From contig MTNP01000034.1 in assembly GCA_002011475.1 (NCBI GenBank), positions 18,269-53,190 on the forward strand: a DNA stretch of 34,922 bases, given 5' to 3'. The notes below the pieces were generated by a model. It was not told the origin of the DNA, ran no database searches, and saw only the letters and a program-made list of their open reading frames with translations. A program made the position numbers and the translations under genes. Below, piece after piece: positions 1 through 8,623 of this stretch; the stretch's first letter is position 1, and each line of letters opens with the position of its first letter. The stretch comes from Dehalococcoides sp. JdFR-54. GTDB lineage: Bacteria; Chloroflexota; Dehalococcoidia; JdFR-54.

Positions 1-2
1 CC

Positions 3-356
3 GCCCAGGGCATCGCCCCTGCCGATATCTACATCGACCCCCTGGTCCACCCCCTGAGCGTGGAGACGAAGGCAGGGCTGATAGCCATAGACACCATCGC
101 CAGCATTGCCCAAGAGTATCCCCAGGTAGGCACCATCGTGGGGTTGAGCAATATCTCCTTCGGCTTGCCCGCCCGGGCCCGGCTCAACCGCCTCTTCCTA
201 GTACTGGCCCTGGCTCACGGGCTCAAGGCGGCCATCCTCGACCCCACCGATAAGCGAATGATGGCTGACCTGGCCACCGCTGAGACCATCCTGGGCCAGG
301 ATGAATACTGCGTGAACTACCTGACTGCCTACAGGGCGGGTAAATTCAACCTATAG
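3..356 (+). CDS. methyltetrahydrofolate:corrinoid methyltransferase, C-terminal part (truncated by window edge)
   Basis: The frame is open from base 3 with no start, so the gene begins upstream of the window. The visible 117 residues include DIYIDPLVHPLS and GLSNISFGLP, both typical of the pterin-binding TIM barrel of the DHPS/MetH/AcsE family. Such enzymes pass the methyl group of methyl-tetrahydrofolate to a corrinoid iron-sulfur protein, in the Wood-Ljungdahl pathway or in other C1 metabolism. The family is clear; whether it is AcsE or another corrinoid methyltransferase cannot be decided from the end alone. An internal GTG at 60 lies inside the conserved barrel and is not a real start. 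The acyl-CoA ligase follows 20 bases later on the same strand and is probably co-transcribed. Confidence 0.85.
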   Translation, partial: AQGIAPADIYIDPLVHPLSVETKAGLIAIDTIASIAQEYPQVGTIVGLSNISFGLPARARLNRLFLVLALAHGLKAAILDPTDKRMMADLATAETILGQDEYCVNYLTAYRAGKFNL

Positions 357-376
357 TATCGCAGGAGGTAAGGCCT

Positions 377-1942
377 ATGAATACCCTCGATTTTCTCAGC
401 ATTGCCAGCGCCATTTGCCCCGACCGTCCCGCCGTGATCTTCGAGGGTAAGAGGTTCAGCTTTGCAGAAACGAGCCAGAGGGTGAATCGGCTGGCCAATG
501 CCCTGGCCAAGCTAGGGGTGGTCAAAGGGGACAGGGTGGCCATCCTTCAGGTGAACTGCAACCAGTACCTGGAGACCTACTTCGCCGCTGCCAAGCTGGG
601 CGCGGTCCTAGTCCCCCTGAATTTCAGGGCCAAGCAGGATGAACTCAGCTTCATGCTGGAGAACGCCGAGGCCAATGCCCTGCTGGTAGGGGAGCGGTAT
701 CTGGATCTGGCCAGGGCCATGCTGCCCGGTCTGCCCAACATAAAGAATGTCATCTCCATAGATGGCAAGGCGGAGGGGATGCTCTTCTACGAAGACCTCC
801 TGGCCACGGCCTCGGACGAAGAGGTCTTCACCCAGGTCGAAGATGAGGATGTGACCATCCTCATGTATACAGCGGGCACCACCGGCCGACCCAAAGGGGT
901 GCCCCTGACCCATAATAGCTTCGCCACCTATGTCCTGGACAATGTGGAGCCGGCCAGCCCCGATATCGCCGAGGTCACGCTCCTCACGGTGCCCCTGTAC
1001 CATGTGGCCGGCATCCAGGCCATGATGGCCGCCACCTACGGCGGCCGGTCTCTGGTGATGATGCGTCAGTTCGAGGTCAACGAGTGGCTGGAGACGGTGC
1101 AGAGAGAGAAGGTGAGCCGAGCCATGCTGGTGCCCACCATGCTGAAGCGGGTTATCGACCATCCCGAATTCAACAAGTTCGATCTCTCCAGCCTCCGCGT
1201 AGTAACCTATGGCGCCGCCCCAATGCCCTTCGAGGTCATCAGAAAGGCCATCGAGCTTATGCCTGAGGTAAGGTTTATCAATGCCTTCGGCCAGACGGAA
1301 ACCGCCTCCACTATTACCATGCTGGGCCCCGAGGACCACGACCTCAGGGGCCTCTCGGAGGCGGAGAGGGAGAAGAAACTGAGGAGACTGCAATCCTCCA
1401 TCGGCCGGCCCATGGCCGATGTCGAGGTCAGGATCGCCGACCCGGATACCGGCGCGGTGCTGCCCGCCGGCGAGGTCGGGGAAATACAGGCCAAGGGCCC
1501 CCGGGTGATGGGCGGCTACTGGAAGGACCCGGAGAGGACGGCCCAGGCCCTGACCCCCGATGGCTGGCTGCGCACTGGGGACATGGGCTATATGGATGAG
1601 GAGGGCTACATCTACCTGGCGGGCCGGGGGGATGACCTCATCATCAGGGGTGGCGAGAACATCTCCCCTGAGGAGGTGGAGAATGTCCTTTACTCCCACC
1701 CTGCGGTGGAGGAGGCCGCCGTCATCGGCATCCCCGACCCTGAGTGGGGCCAGGAGCCCCGGGCCATAGTGGTGCTCAAGCCGGGGATGAGCGCCACCCC
1801 CGAGGAGCTAATGGAATTCTGTCGGGAGAAGCTTTCCAGCTTCAAGCGCCCCCGCTCGGTCATCTTCACAGATGCCTTGCCCCGCAACCCCATGGGCAAG
1901 GTGCTGAAGAGGGTGCTCCGGGAGCAGTACGGCCAGCCCTAA
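377..1942 (+). CDS. acyl-CoA synthetase (AMP-forming, class I adenylate-forming enzyme)
   Basis: This 521-residue protein should activate a carboxylic acid with ATP and CoA to an acyl-CoA plus AMP and PPi in the cytoplasm. The full set of adenylation motifs is present: the P-loop YTAGTTGRPKG (164-174), YGAAPMP, the aromatic/ATP motif NAFGQTETAS, the ribose-binding stretch GWLRTGDMGYMDEEGY, the hinge GRGDDLIIRGGENISPEEVE, and the C-terminal catalytic lysine K508 in NPMGKVLKR. The length fits the family. The ATG at 377 has a strong AGGAGG (363-368) eight bases upstream. The substrate (fatty, aromatic or other acid) cannot be read from the sequence. Its neighbour is a corrinoid methyltransferase, and other acyl-CoA genes lie across the window. 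A strong GC hairpin follows the stop. Confidence 0.93.
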   Translation: MNTLDFLSIASAICPDRPAVIFEGKRFSFAETSQRVNRLANALAKLGVVKGDRVAILQVNCNQYLETYFAAAKLGAVLVPLNFRAKQDELSFMLENAEANALLVGERYLDLARAMLPGLPNIKNVISIDGKAEGMLFYEDLLATASDEEVFTQVEDEDVTILMYTAGTTGRPKGVPLTHNSFATYVLDNVEPASPDIAEVTLLTVPLYHVAGIQAMMAATYGGRSLVMMRQFEVNEWLETVQREKVSRAMLVPTMLKRVIDHPEFNKFDLSSLRVVTYGAAPMPFEVIRKAIELMPEVRFINAFGQTETASTITMLGPEDHDLRGLSEAEREKKLRRLQSSIGRPMADVEVRIADPDTGAVLPAGEVGEIQAKGPRVMGGYWKDPERTAQALTPDGWLRTGDMGYMDEEGYIYLAGRGDDLIIRGGENISPEEVENVLYSHPAVEEAAVIGIPDPEWGQEPRAIVVLKPGMSATPEELMEFCREKLSSFKRPRSVIFTDALPRNPMGKVLKRVLREQYGQP

Positions 1943-1956
1943 ACGGGGTCGCTGAA

Positions 1957-1985
1957 GGGCCCGCCCCCCTGCGGGGGGCGGGCCC
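1957..1985. terminator. perfect 13-bp GC hairpin between convergent genes
   Basis: Bases 1957-1969 and 1973-1985 are perfect reverse complements (13 bp, all G/C) around a three-base TGC loop. The hairpin lies between the stop of the acyl-CoA ligase (+) and the stop of the membrane iron-sulfur protein (-), so it can serve both strands. There is no T-run on either side, so it is not a textbook intrinsic terminator. It may act as a transcript-end stabiliser or as a terminator that does not need U-tracts. Confidence 0.6.
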
Positions 1986-1994
1986 GAACTAGGC

Positions 1995-4022
1995 TCAAGG
2001 AAGGGCTTTGGCCACGAACTCGGCGATGTCCATTATCTTGAGGCGCCCCTCCAGTTCCTTGGTCCTCACCGTGTCCTCGAAGAGGCATAGGCAGTAGGGG
2101 CAGGCGGTGGCCACAATGCCGGCCTCGGTCTGCATCGCCTGCTCCAGACGGAACTCGTTGATGCGCCGGCCCACCCGGTCCTCCATCCAGAAACGCCCCC
2201 CGCCTCCGCCACAGCAGAAGCTCCGCCGGGCGTGTCGTTCCATCTCCACCATCCTGAGGCCAGGGATGCGCCTCAGCACATCGCGGGGGGACTGGTATAT
2301 ATCGTTGTGCCTCCCCAGGTAGCAGGCATCGTGATAGGCGACCACGCCCTCCACGGGCTGGCTGGGCTGGATCCTGCCCGACCTCAACAAGGCAGCGATG
2401 AACTGGGTGTGGTGCGCCACCTGAAAGTTGCCGCCAAAATCGGGATACTCGTTTTTGAAGGTATTGAAGCAATGGGGGCAGGTGGTGACTATCTGATGCA
2501 CCCCATGGCCCCTGAGGAGCCCGATGACCTGCTCGGCCTGCATCTGGAAGAGGTACTCGTTGCCGATGCGACGCGCCAGCTCCCCGCAACACACCTCCTC
2601 CTCGCCCAGGATGGCGAAGTTCACCTCGGCCGCCTTGAGGATTTTGACCACTGCCTGGGGCACCCGCATACTGACCTCCTCCAGGGCCGGGGTGCAGCCC
2701 ACCCAGTAGAGGACGTCCGCCGACCCGACCTGGGCCAGGGTCCTCACCCCCAGGCCCTCGGCCCAGGTGGTGCGCCCAAGACGGGTGCCCCGCCAGGGGT
2801 GGCCGCGATCCTCGATGCTGCGCAGGGCCCTTTCCGCGGTATCGGGCATAGTGGTGCGCTCCAGAACCAGGTGGCGACGCATATCCACGATCTTATCGAT
2901 GTGCTCTATGGCCACCGGGCACTCCTCTTGGCAGGCGCCACAGGCAGTGCACTGCCAGAGTGTCTCCTCCGTCATCACCTCGGTCACCAGGTCAGGAGAC
3001 CCCACCTCGGCCTCCGTCTTGCCACAGTTTTTGAGCAACTTGGGGCCCTGGAGGAGCAGGTGCTCCCTGAGCTTGAGGATGACCTCCTTGGGCGATAGGG
3101 GTTTGCCGCAGGACCAGGCCGGGCAGCTGACCTGACAACGCCCGCACCGGGTGCAGGCATAAGCATCCAAGAGTTGCTTCCAAGTGAAGTCCCGCACCGA
3201 GGCAGCGCCGAAGACCTCAGCCGCCTCCAGGTCCATCTTCCTCAGGGTTCCCCTGGGCCGTGACGACCGGAAAAAGATATTGAAGGGCGAGACAATGATG
3301 TGCAAATGCTTGGAGTGGGGGATGTACACCAGGAAAACCAGGATGAGGAGCAGATGAACCCACCACGAGATAATATAGCCTAAACGCTGTGCTTCCAAAT
3401 TCCAGGGGGTGGCCGCCAATGCTCCGGCAAGCTGACGGCTCAGCAGGGACCACGAGCCTTGAGCCGGGGTGCGGCCATTCAGTTCGAAGGCGGTCAGAAA
3501 GAAGTAGCTCGCCATGATGAAGAAGATCAGCCCAAGGCAGATCAAGGCATCCCAGGTTCGCTCCAGACGCTCAGGCCGGAGCAGGTAACGCCTGATGCCA
3601 GCCCAGAGGACGGCCACGAGCACCACAGCCCCGGCAATATCGGCGACGGCGAAATAGCCCCGGGCAAAGGCCGTGTCCTGGAAGCTGGCATAGATGCCGA
3701 AGCCCTGGCCGATAAAAAGGATGACGACATAGCCCGCCATGAAGACGATGAAGCCCCAGAAGATAAGGGCATGACCCAGGCCAGCGAAGTCCCTCCTGGT
3801 TAAGCTCCGCAGCGAGCACACCTGGGCCAATACGATGCCGAGGGTTGTCTTGAGGCGGAGCCAGGGTTTGTCCCAGCGGTTTTCCGCTTTGCCCAGTCGC
3901 AGTAGCCGGCCCAGCTTATAGACCCGAAGGCCGAAAAGGAGAACGGCGATAGCCACCGCCGTCCAGAAAAGGGCATATCCCGGAACCAGCCAATAGCTCT
4001 CGGCAGTCGGAAACGGCGCCAC
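1995..4022 (-). CDS. membrane cytochrome b / iron-sulfur oxidoreductase (NarI-like domain fused to CCG-domain Fe-S protein; EtfAB:quinone oxidoreductase-like)
   Basis: A 675-residue fusion. Residues 1-240 hold about five membrane helices with histidines suited to b-haem (GLGHALIFWGF, SWWVHLLLIL). Next come two [4Fe-4S] motifs, C290-x2-C-x2-C-x3-C and C358-x2-C-x2-C-x3-C. Two CCG (DUF224) cysteine-rich domains then follow, the second with FCCGGGGGRFW. This architecture is shared by HdrDE/DsrMK-type proteins and by the EtfAB:(methyl)menaquinone oxidoreductase described in anaerobes that beta-oxidise acyl-CoAs. I infer the latter role from the many acyl-CoA genes here, but no EtfAB is visible in the window. 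The start is a GTG with GAGGGAG about 11 bases upstream. It lies 27 bases after the B-box protein and ends the run that begins at recA. Confidence 0.85.
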   Translation of the reverse strand: MAPFPTAESYWLVPGYALFWTAVAIAVLLFGLRVYKLGRLLRLGKAENRWDKPWLRLKTTLGIVLAQVCSLRSLTRRDFAGLGHALIFWGFIVFMAGYVVILFIGQGFGIYASFQDTAFARGYFAVADIAGAVVLVAVLWAGIRRYLLRPERLERTWDALICLGLIFFIMASYFFLTAFELNGRTPAQGSWSLLSRQLAGALAATPWNLEAQRLGYIISWWVHLLLILVFLVYIPHSKHLHIIVSPFNIFFRSSRPRGTLRKMDLEAAEVFGAASVRDFTWKQLLDAYACTRCGRCQVSCPAWSCGKPLSPKEVILKLREHLLLQGPKLLKNCGKTEAEVGSPDLVTEVMTEETLWQCTACGACQEECPVAIEHIDKIVDMRRHLVLERTTMPDTAERALRSIEDRGHPWRGTRLGRTTWAEGLGVRTLAQVGSADVLYWVGCTPALEEVSMRVPQAVVKILKAAEVNFAILGEEEVCCGELARRIGNEYLFQMQAEQVIGLLRGHGVHQIVTTCPHCFNTFKNEYPDFGGNFQVAHHTQFIAALLRSGRIQPSQPVEGVVAYHDACYLGRHNDIYQSPRDVLRRIPGLRMVEMERHARRSFCCGGGGGRFWMEDRVGRRINEFRLEQAMQTEAGIVATACPYCLCLFEDTVRTKELEGRLKIMDIAEFVAKALP

Positions 4023-4049
4023 CTACTGACTTACTCCCTCATTTCCGGG

Positions 4050-4547
4050 TTAGCGCAGTCGAGACACCGCCACAGCGACCCCCAAGATCAGTGCCAGGAT
4101 GCCCCAGAGGCTGAAGATATAGTGAATACCCCACGACCAGAGGCATAAACTGACCAGGTAGGCAGCCACCACGGACCCAGCACCGATGGCGGCTAGGCCC
4201 GGCCCCCGTTTGCGATTGACGGCCAAGCTAACAACCTCAGCTATGGCCCAGCCAGCGCCCAGGCCCAGCAGGATGCTCAGATAACCGAGGGGCAAGATGA
4301 CCCTGATGAGGCTCCATAGCAGGCCGCAGGCAATGGCCGCCCCCAGCCCCGCCCCCGTGGCCCTCACATAGTGCGCCCACGAGACCTGATAGGCAGGTAT
4401 GGGCCGCAGCTGGGCGCACTCCCGACATCGAGCCCCCACCGGCGTCTGCACCATACACCTGGGGCAGATGGGCTTGCCACACTTGCCGCATCTCAAATTG
4501 GTGGCTACCTCGGGGTGGGCGGCGCAGCGAAGGGCGGGCTCAGCCAT
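4050..4547 (-). CDS. B-box zinc finger membrane protein of unknown function
   Basis: The 165-residue protein begins with a cysteine/histidine-rich segment (C8, H11, then CGKC, CPRC and CREC pairs) of the B-box type found at the N-terminus of many bacterial membrane proteins. A linker and three to four hydrophobic helices fill the rest. The ATG at 4547 is preferred: it has AGAGG upstream, it starts just before the zinc finger, and the longer 4610 start would overlap the preceding stop by 36 bases. The role is unknown. The zinc module probably faces the cytoplasm and binds protein or metal. Neighbours are a PHP phosphoesterase upstream and the membrane oxidoreductase downstream. Confidence 0.75.
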   Translation of the reverse strand: MAEPALRCAAHPEVATNLRCGKCGKPICPRCMVQTPVGARCRECAQLRPIPAYQVSWAHYVRATGAGLGAAIACGLLWSLIRVILPLGYLSILLGLGAGWAIAEVVSLAVNRKRGPGLAAIGAGSVVAAYLVSLCLWSWGIHYIFSLWGILALILGVAVAVSRLR

Positions 4548-4573
4548 GATAGACAACCTCTCAAAAGGCGATC

Positions 4574-5425
4574 TTATATGGGGAAGGCGCCGGGGCAGGA
4601 CCTTTGCCAAGCCATAGCAAATAACCTCTGCACCTGCTCCCAGGGCACCTCTATACCCCCCAGCACGGTATCCACGGAGCTGCCTGGCCCGTGGAAATCG
4701 CTGCCGCCGGTGATGATAAGGCGGTTATTTCGGGATAGCTCTGAAAGCCAGGCACTGGTCTCCGCCGGATAACCATCGTAATAGGCCTCCAGGCCCACTA
4801 GCCCCACTGCTTTGAGTTGGGAGAGCATGGCCTCGAGCTGAGGGATGCCTGCCGGATGGGCCAGCACCGCTAAGCCTCCCGTCCTGACTATGAGTTGCAC
4901 CGCCTCCGCCGGGGTCAGCTTCACCCTGTCCACATAGGCTGGGCCGTCCCTGCCTATGTACCTCTCGAAGGCCTCCTTGGCGTTGGAGACATAGCCCGCC
5001 TCCACCAAGGCCTGGGCCACATGGGGGCGCCCGATGGCGCCCCCCGCCGCCAGCTCCAGAACCCGCCCCCAGTCCACACGCAGGCCCAGCCCCTGAAGCT
5101 TGGCCACCATCCCCCTGGCCCGCCCATAGCGCGAATGGCGCAGGGCTGCCAGTTTATCCCGGAGCTCCTCCCTTCGGTGGTCGATAAAGTAGCCCAGGAT
5201 ATGGACCTCGCCCCGGGGGACGTCAGTGTTTATCTCCACCGCCGGCACCACCCTCAGGGAAGGGTAGAGCCGGGCTGCCTCCAGCGCCGGGTCTACCCCC
5301 TCCACCGAGTCGTGATCGGCGATGGAGATGATATCGATGCCGAGCTGGGCAGCCTGCTGCACCAGCTCGGCTGGGGATAGCTTGCCATCTGAGGCAGAGC
5401 TATGCAGGTGAAGGTCTACTCTCAT
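4574..5425 (-). CDS. PHP-domain phosphoesterase (RNase AM/TrpH-like family)
   Basis: The product begins with the PHP metal-binding motif RVDLHLHSSASDG, followed by SIADHDSVEG, LAHPAGIP and GGSDFHG. These are the four conserved metal motifs of the polymerase-histidinol-phosphatase superfamily. Relatives of this 280-290-residue size (YciV/TrpH) hydrolyse 3',5'-nucleoside bisphosphates or trim the 5' end of RNA. The ATG at 5425 puts the first metal motif at the N-terminus as usual. A TTG at 5461 would add 12 residues. Either start overlaps the end of ymdB, which indicates translational coupling. Its position behind rny and ymdB suits an RNA or nucleotide turnover role, but the exact substrate is not proven. 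Confidence 0.85.
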   Translation of the reverse strand: MRVDLHLHSSASDGKLSPAELVQQAAQLGIDIISIADHDSVEGVDPALEAARLYPSLRVVPAVEINTDVPRGEVHILGYFIDHRREELRDKLAALRHSRYGRARGMVAKLQGLGLRVDWGRVLELAAGGAIGRPHVAQALVEAGYVSNAKEAFERYIGRDGPAYVDRVKLTPAEAVQLIVRTGGLAVLAHPAGIPQLEAMLSQLKAVGLVGLEAYYDGYPAETSAWLSELSRNNRLIITGGSDFHGPGSSVDTVLGGIEVPWEQVQRLFAMAWQRSCPGAFPI

Positions 5426-6194
5426 CGATGGTCTCGGTGAACTCCTGATCCAGGCGGACAATGCTCACAGCCCTGCCCCCATCATCGACCTCTACCAGAA
5501 CCGAGTTGAAGATTACCGGGCCCTTGCCCGGCGGCATACGGCCGGGCATCAAGGTCAGGAACCTGTAAAGCACCTCATCGACATCGGCACCGATGATGGA
5601 ATCCGCGGGCCCCACCATGCCGACGTCAGTGATGAAGGCAGTGCCGCCACGCAGAATGGCGGCGTCTATGGTGCCTACATGGGTATGGGTGCCCACCACC
5701 ACGCTCACCCGCCCATCCAGATAACGGCCCAGGGCCACCTTCTCCGAGGTGGCCTCAGCATGGAAATCGACGAGGATAACCGGAGGCTTGGGGGAGAGCC
5801 TCTCCAGAAGCTCGTCCATCGCCCTAAAGGGGCAATCGAAGTGACCCATGAATACCCGACCCACCAAGTTGACTACCAGGGCATTATCCTTGATCAGATA
5901 GCCACGGCCGGGGACAGCCGGGGGATAGTTGAGGGGGCGCAGCACCGGTCGGTCGCCCCCCAGATAGGAAGCCATCTCCTTGTAGTTCCAGACATGATTG
6001 CCCGTGGTGAGCACATCAACGCCCTGAAGCAATTCCTCCGCAGTCTCAGGGGTCAGGCCGGCCCCGCCGGCGGCGTTCTCGGCGTTGGCAATCACCAGGT
6101 CGAGGTTATATTGCTGACGCAGGCCTGGTAGCAGACTGGCTACCGCCCTCCGCCCAGGCCTGCCCACCACATCGCCTATTATCAGGATCCGCAC
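5400..6194 (-). CDS. ymdB: YmdB family metallophosphoesterase (2',3'-cyclic nucleotide phosphodiesterase)
   Basis: The 264-residue protein matches the YmdB/TIGR00282 family along its whole length. Visible motifs are GDVVGRPG, NAENAAGG, TTGNHVWNYKE, VDFHAEATSEK and GTHTHVGTID, which supply the binuclear metal ligands. Characterised members are dodecameric phosphodiesterases that act on 2',3'-cyclic AMP and influence RNA decay and developmental choices in Bacillus. The gene follows rny, the same pairing as in Bacillus and Dehalococcoides. The start is a GTG at 6194 with GGGAG about 11 bases upstream. Its end overlaps the PHP gene. Confidence 0.92.
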   Translation of the reverse strand: MRILIIGDVVGRPGRRAVASLLPGLRQQYNLDLVIANAENAAGGAGLTPETAEELLQGVDVLTTGNHVWNYKEMASYLGGDRPVLRPLNYPPAVPGRGYLIKDNALVVNLVGRVFMGHFDCPFRAMDELLERLSPKPPVILVDFHAEATSEKVALGRYLDGRVSVVVGTHTHVGTIDAAILRGGTAFITDVGMVGPADSIIGADVDEVLYRFLTLMPGRMPPGKGPVIFNSVLVEVDDGGRAVSIVRLDQEFTETIDESRPSPA

Positions 6195-6292
6195 CGGAAA
6201 CCATCTCCCGATAGTGCCTTCTCCGGCAAAGCACCCCCTTTCAGCTTCCCCTGCACAAGTCGCTTCGCCCTCTTTCGGCTTCTCAAGGGCAA

Positions 6293-7822
6293 CTATTTAG
6301 CATAATCAACGGCCCGGGTCTCCCGGATAACCGTAACCTTTATCTGTCCCGGATAATCCAGGCTTTCCTGAATCCTTTTCACGATGTCCCGAGCCAGCCG
6401 CATCGCCGCTACATCATCGATCTCATCAGGCTTGACCAAAATGCGCACCTCGCGACCAGCCTGGATGGCGAAGGACTTGTCCACACCCTTGAAGCTGTTG
6501 GCGATGTTCTCCAGGGACTCGAGGCGCTTCAGATATTGCTCCAGGGATTCGCCCCTGGCCCCGGGTCGGGAGCCGCTGATGGCATCGGCGGTGGAGATGA
6601 TAAACCCCTCCACGCTCATGCTGCCCATCTCCCCGTGGTGCTCGGCGATGGCCTTGACCACTAGGGGCGATCTCTCCCACTGCCTCACCAGGTCAGCCCC
6701 GATGGCGGCATGGGGCCCCTCCACCTCGTGGTCTACGGCCTTGCCAATATCGTGGAGCAGCCCCGCTTTCTTGGCCACCTCTATATCGCTGCCGAGCTCG
6801 GCGGCCAGCATCCCCGCCAGATGGGCCACCTCCAGGCTATGCAGCAACACATTCTGTCCATAGCTGGTGCGATACTTGAGCCTGCCCAGGAGCTTGACGA
6901 GCTCAGGGTGAAGCCCGTGGAGCCCAGCTTTATAGACCGCCTGCTCGCCCTCGTTGCGGACGGTGGCCTCCACATCCGCCTTCACCTTCTCCACCACCTC
7001 CTCGATGCGAGCTGGGTGGATCCGACCGTCCAGCATCAGCTTGTGTAGGGCCTGGCGAGCTATCTCGCGTCGCACCGGGTCGAAGCAAGAGAGGGTCACA
7101 GCCTCGGGGGTATCGTCGATGATGAGGTCAACGCCAGTAGCTTGCTCCAGGGCTCGGAGATTGCGGCCCTCCCGCCCGATAAGCCGACCCTTCATCTCAT
7201 CGCTGGGCAGGGGAACCACCGAGACAGTGGTCTCGGAGACCACATCCGTGGCGCAACGCTGGATGACAGCCGCCAGGGTCTGCCTCGCCCTATCCTGGGC
7301 CTCCTCCTTGAGCTGGGCCTCCCATTCCCGGAGCCGCCGACAGGCCTCGTCCTTGAGCTCGCCCTCCAGCTCCCGAAGCAGGAGCTGCTTGGCCTCCGTG
7401 CTGGAGAGGCCAGAGATGAGCTCCAGCTGCTGGTGCTGCTTCCTCCTGAGCTCCTCCAGGTGCGCCTGGGTCGCCTCCAGCTGCTTCTCCCGGTTGGCCA
7501 CATTATGCTCCCGGCGCTCCACCCGTTCCAGCTTGCGCTCCAGGTTCTCCTCCTTTTGGGCGAGGCGGCGCTCCTGACGCTGGAGCTCGGAACGGCGCTC
7601 CCGGTACTCGGCCTCGGCAGCCCCCTTAATCCTGAGGGCCTCCTCCTTGGCCTCCAGGAGCACCTCCTTATATTTGGTATTGGCCTCCTCTAGGCGGCTC
7701 CGAACCTCCTCCTCTACCGCTCGAAGCCTGTGGCCCGCGATCAACCGATGTCCCAGGTAGGTGATAAGGCCACCCACCACCAAACCTGTCAAAGCGATTA
7801 TGAGCATCAGATATATTTCCAT
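6293..7822 (-). CDS. rny: ribonuclease Y
   Basis: A 509-residue membrane-anchored endoribonuclease that initiates mRNA decay. It has one N-terminal membrane helix (about 4-26), a long charged coiled coil (about 30-195), a KH RNA-binding domain with GREGRN near residue 215, and an HD domain with the metal-binding H357-D358 in [12 protein letters not shown]. Length and order of domains are normal. The ATG at 7822 has GAGG seven bases upstream. It lies 35 bases behind recX and 98 bases ahead of ymdB, the gene order typical of Firmicutes and Dehalococcoidia. Confidence 0.97.
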   Translation of the reverse strand: MEIYLMLIIALTGLVVGGLITYLGHRLIAGHRLRAVEEEVRSRLEEANTKYKEVLLEAKEEALRIKGAAEAEYRERRSELQRQERRLAQKEENLERKLERVERREHNVANREKQLEATQAHLEELRRKQHQQLELISGLSSTEAKQLLLRELEGELKDEACRRLREWEAQLKEEAQDRARQTLAAVIQRCATDVVSETTVSVVPLPSDEMKGRLIGREGRNLRALEQATGVDLIIDDTPEAVTLSCFDPVRREIARQALHKLMLDGRIHPARIEEVVEKVKADVEATVRNEGEQAVYKAGLHGLHPELVKLLGRLKYRTSYGQNVLLHSLEVAHLAGMLAAELGSDIEVAKKAGLLHDIGKAVDHEVEGPHAAIGADLVRQWERSPLVVKAIAEHHGEMGSMSVEGFIISTADAISGSRPGARGESLEQYLKRLESLENIANSFKGVDKSFAIQAGREVRILVKPDEIDDVAAMRLARDIVKRIQESLDYPGQIKVTVIRETRAVDYAK

Positions 7823-7857
7823 CTCTAAACCTCGCTCTTTGGGGGGATTGCCATGGC

Positions 7858-8520
7858 TCAGTTGCCATGCCTTTCCCCCTGAGGTGTCAAACTAAGGGCC
7901 CTCTCCGCCCAGAGCCGATTCACCGTATTATTGACCAGCTCAAAGCCGAAGCCCCGCCGCCTCAGGTAAGCGCCCAGGCGCCGCCGAAATTCCCGGTATT
8001 CCATAGCCGGCCAGGCTCGGATTCGCCGCCGGGCCGCCCTGAGGGCACTAGCCTCCTCGTCGACACCGGCCAATACCTCAGCCACGATCTCCTCAGCCAC
8101 CCCCTTGCCCCTCAATTCCCGTTTCAGCATTAGCCGGCTCCGGGGGCTAAAGGATTCCCGGTTCTCCAGCCAATAGCGGGCGAAGGACTCGTCATCCACC
8201 AGCCCCTGCCCCGCCAGTTTGCTCAATACCCTGTCTATCACCGCGGCACCAAAGCCACGGCGCGACAGCCTGTCCCTCAGTTCCCAGCTGCTCCGCGCCC
8301 GATAGCCCAGGTAGCCCAGAGCCGCCATATAGCAGCGCTGCTCCAGATCAGCCCCGGCCAGTGTCTCGACCTGGGAGGGCGATAATCTATCGCCCTCCTT
8401 GAGTCCAGCCTTAGCCACCACCTCTGCCCCCAGACTGAAGGCAAAGCTGCCATCGAGGAAGATATTGACCCGGTTGGGCTGATGCTTCTGGGCTCGAATC
8501 GCCGTGACTTCCTGCCACAC
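7858..8520 (-). CDS. recX: regulatory protein RecX
   Basis: RecX binds RecA filaments and limits recombinase activity. The roughly 220-residue protein has the family pattern: [18 protein letters not shown] near the N-terminus, then three helical repeats with [31 protein letters not shown] and LRRRGF near the end. I chose the GTG at 8520 because GGGGGAG (8531-8537) lies ten bases upstream and the protein then begins [16 protein letters not shown], as in other RecX proteins. A TTG at 8544 would add eight residues but has no ribosome-binding site. A terminator-like hairpin separates it from recA. Confidence 0.92.
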   Translation of the reverse strand: MWQEVTAIRAQKHQPNRVNIFLDGSFAFSLGAEVVAKAGLKEGDRLSPSQVETLAGADLEQRCYMAALGYLGYRARSSWELRDRLSRRGFGAAVIDRVLSKLAGQGLVDDESFARYWLENRESFSPRSRLMLKRELRGKGVAEEIVAEVLAGVDEEASALRAARRRIRAWPAMEYREFRRRLGAYLRRRGFGFELVNNTVNRLWAERALSLTPQGERHGN

Positions 8521-8549
8521 TTGGCCAAGTCTCCCCCATTCCAAAGCGA

Positions 8550-8578
8550 AAAGGCTGGCCCAAAGGCTGCCAGCCTTT
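8550..8578 (-). terminator. recA-recX intergenic attenuator-like hairpin
   Basis: On the minus strand, 8578-8569 (AAAGGCTGGC) pairs perfectly with 8559-8550 (GCCAGCCTTT) around a nine-base loop, and the run continues TTTTCGCTTT into the recX leader. This looks like an intrinsic terminator placed after recA and before the recX ribosome-binding site. The loop contains a second copy of AGCCTTT, which can instead pair with the first AAAGGCT to form a smaller hairpin. A leaky terminator at this place is known in E. coli, where it keeps RecX well below RecA. Confidence 0.6.
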
Positions 8579-8623
8579 CTCCCCTACGGTGTTGGCCACC
8601 ACCCCGCCACCAGCCCGCAGATA

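Noticed and set aside
608-1699. A 363-residue open frame on the minus strand
   Set aside because: It is the mirror frame of the acyl-CoA ligase, rich in His and Gly, with no family match.
8521-8544. TTG at 8544 as the start of recX
   Set aside because: It lacks a ribosome-binding site and touches the terminator-like hairpin; the GTG at 8520 has GGGGGAG at good spacing.
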